A model generated the notes under the pieces. That model saw only the letters and a program-made list of their open reading frames with translations, ran no database searches and was not told the DNA's origin. From positions 1 to 6,307 of the forward strand of contig JALUER010000008.1 in NCBI GenBank assembly GCA_027043825.1: a DNA stretch of 6,307 nucleotides, read 5' to 3'. Position numbers and translations under genes: made by a program. Shown in pieces: positions 5,664 to 6,307 of the stretch; positions within the stretch are counted from its first letter, which is position 1; every line of letters starts with the position of its first letter. This stretch comes from Microcaldota archaeon (GTDB taxonomy: Archaea > Iainarchaeota > Iainarchaeia > JAADDC01).

Positions 5664-5860
5664 TCGTGAAAGGGTCCGTCTGCGTGGTCACCGCCGGTCG
5701 CTACGCCGGCGAGACCGTCGTGGTCACCGAGGTCATAGACGACGTCTTCGTCAAAGCAAAGGGAAGGAGGGTAAAGGAGAGGAGGTTCAACAAACGCCAT
5801 CTCCTCCCCACGGGGAAGGTAGTTGAGAACATCGACAAGTACCTGGAGGAGTTGGCTTGA
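5660..5860 (+). CDS. rpl14e: 50S ribosomal protein L14e (eL14), short form
   Basis: A 66-residue large-subunit protein of archaea and eukaryotes with a KOW-type SH3-like barrel. The start MIVKGSVCVVTAGRYAGETV gives the KOW pattern ('G-x-V-C-V-x-x-x-G-R-x-A-G'). 'VIDDVFVKAKGRRVKERRFN' and 'KRHLLPTGKVV' follow; the basic block with 'RR-x-N-x-x-H-L-x-P' is the family hallmark. It lacks part of the C-terminal tail seen in many archaeal members (about 75-95 residues), but the barrel itself looks complete. The ATG overlaps the L34e stop (ATGA), with GAGGAT (5645-5650) and GGTGGT (5651-5656) upstream. The stop overlaps the TTG of cbf5. L14e followed by cbf5 is the usual archaeal arrangement; a cytidylate kinase gene often precedes L14e but is absent here. 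Confidence 0.93.
   Translation: MIVKGSVCVVTAGRYAGETVVVTEVIDDVFVKAKGRRVKERRFNKRHLLPTGKVVENIDKYLEELA
5845..5851 (+). promoter_or_regulatory. Ribosome binding site of cbf5
   Basis: GGAGGAG in the last codons of L14e, 5 bases before TTG 5857. The strong match supports a TTG start overlapping the L14e stop as TTGA. Confidence 0.6.
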
Positions 5861-6307
5861 AGTTCCCCTGGGAGAGGGAACGGAGGCTTTTCGTTCTAAG
5901 AGAAGAGGAGGAAGGACCTTGGGGGAAAAGACCAGAGGAGAGGACGGTAGAAGAACTTCTAAAAACCTCCATCATAGTTCTTGACAAGCCTCCGGGCCCC
6001 ACCTCCCACGAGGTGGTCGCCTGGGTAAAGAAGATCCTGGGACTGAAGAAGGCGGGACACAGTGGAACACTGGACCCCAAGGTAACCGGTGTCCTCCCCA
6101 TAGGGGTGAACGGGGGGACGAAAGTTCTCTACGCCCTTCTCCACGCGGGCAAGGAGTACGTTGGTGTGATGCAGCTCCACGGGGACGCTCCCCTGGAAAG
6201 GGTAAGGGAAGTGGCGAGGGAGTTCGTGGGAAAGATCTACCAGAGGCCCCCAGTTAAATCTTCTGTAAAGAGGCGCCTGAGGACGAGGCACATCTACTGG
6301 CTGGAGA
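5857..6307 (+). CDS. cbf5: tRNA/rRNA pseudouridine synthase Cbf5 (TruB family), N-terminal part
   Basis: The catalytic subunit of archaeal H/ACA ribonucleoproteins, which turns uridine into pseudouridine in rRNA and also modifies U55 of tRNA. It works with Nop10, L7Ae and Gar1. The first 150 codons are present and the frame runs off the right edge; archaeal Cbf5 is about 330-340 residues, so this is less than half. 'RPEERTVEELLKTSIIVLDK' precedes 'PPGPTSHEVVAWVKKILG', then AGHSGTLDPKVTGVLP, where Asp73 is the predicted catalytic nucleophile. 'AGKEYVGVMQLHGD' and 'YQRPPVKSSVKRRLRTRHIY' follow, all classic Cbf5. The segment 'LPIGVNGGTKVL' differs from the more common 'LPVALERATKV'. No ATG is near the 5' end. 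TTG 5857 overlaps the L14e stop (TTGA) and has GGAGGAG 5 bases upstream. The PUA domain should lie beyond the window. Confidence 0.95.
   Translation, partial: MKFPWERERRLFVLREEEEGPWGKRPEERTVEELLKTSIIVLDKPPGPTSHEVVAWVKKILGLKKAGHSGTLDPKVTGVLPIGVNGGTKVLYALLHAGKEYVGVMQLHGDAPLERVREVAREFVGKIYQRPPVKSSVKRRLRTRHIYWLE

Noticed and set aside
1..6307. CRISPR arrays, tRNA or rRNA genes, insertion sequences, attachment sites, defence or toxin genes
   Set aside because: The whole window is filled by conserved housekeeping reading frames with no free space; no direct or inverted repeats of useful length and no RNA gene signature were seen.

Overview
The window is the downstream half of an archaeal ribosomal-protein superoperon (spc-type cluster plus its archaeal extension). 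All genes are on the + strand. The order is L6 (3' end only), L32e, L19e, L18, S5, L30, L15, SecY, adenylate kinase AdkA, a short DUF106/EMC3-family membrane insertase homologue, L34e, L14e and the 5' part of Cbf5/TruB. Three things identify it as archaeal: the 'e' ribosomal proteins, which bacteria lack; the archaeal forms of S5, SecY and AdkA; and ribosome binding sites of the GGAGGTGATC type. Arginine is written very often as AGG and isoleucine often as ATA, and the coding strand is rich in purines and G. Both are common in thermophilic archaea. L34e and L14e are known to be missing from several euryarchaeal lineages (for example haloarchaea), so a deep-branching thermophilic euryarchaeote-like lineage is plausible. 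I cannot name the taxon from sequence alone.

Layout. Positions 1-3016 hold seven large- or small-subunit ribosomal protein genes. Positions 3013-4407 encode the translocon channel SecY. Positions 4404-5359 carry AdkA and the membrane insertase homologue. Positions 5316-5860 return to ribosomal proteins (L34e, L14e). From 5857 to the window edge lies the start of the pseudouridine synthase Cbf5, which is cut off by the window end. No stretch lacks a gene: the largest gap is one base (948), and most neighbours overlap at ATGA, TTGA or TGATG. I therefore find no internal promoter, terminator, RNA gene, mobile element or repeat. The promoter must lie upstream of the window and the terminator downstream.

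The genes form one translation and membrane-protein biogenesis unit. They supply 50S and 30S subunits, the channel that ribosomes dock to, an Oxa1-superfamily insertase, an enzyme balancing adenine nucleotides, and the catalytic subunit of H/ACA-guided RNA modification. This is a conserved housekeeping locus, and I see no undescribed system in it. The points worth a second look are local: no cytidylate kinase gene between L34e and L14e, an L34e with a long C-terminal tail, a short L14e, a short DUF106 protein, and an L34e start (probably TTG) buried 44 bases inside the preceding gene.
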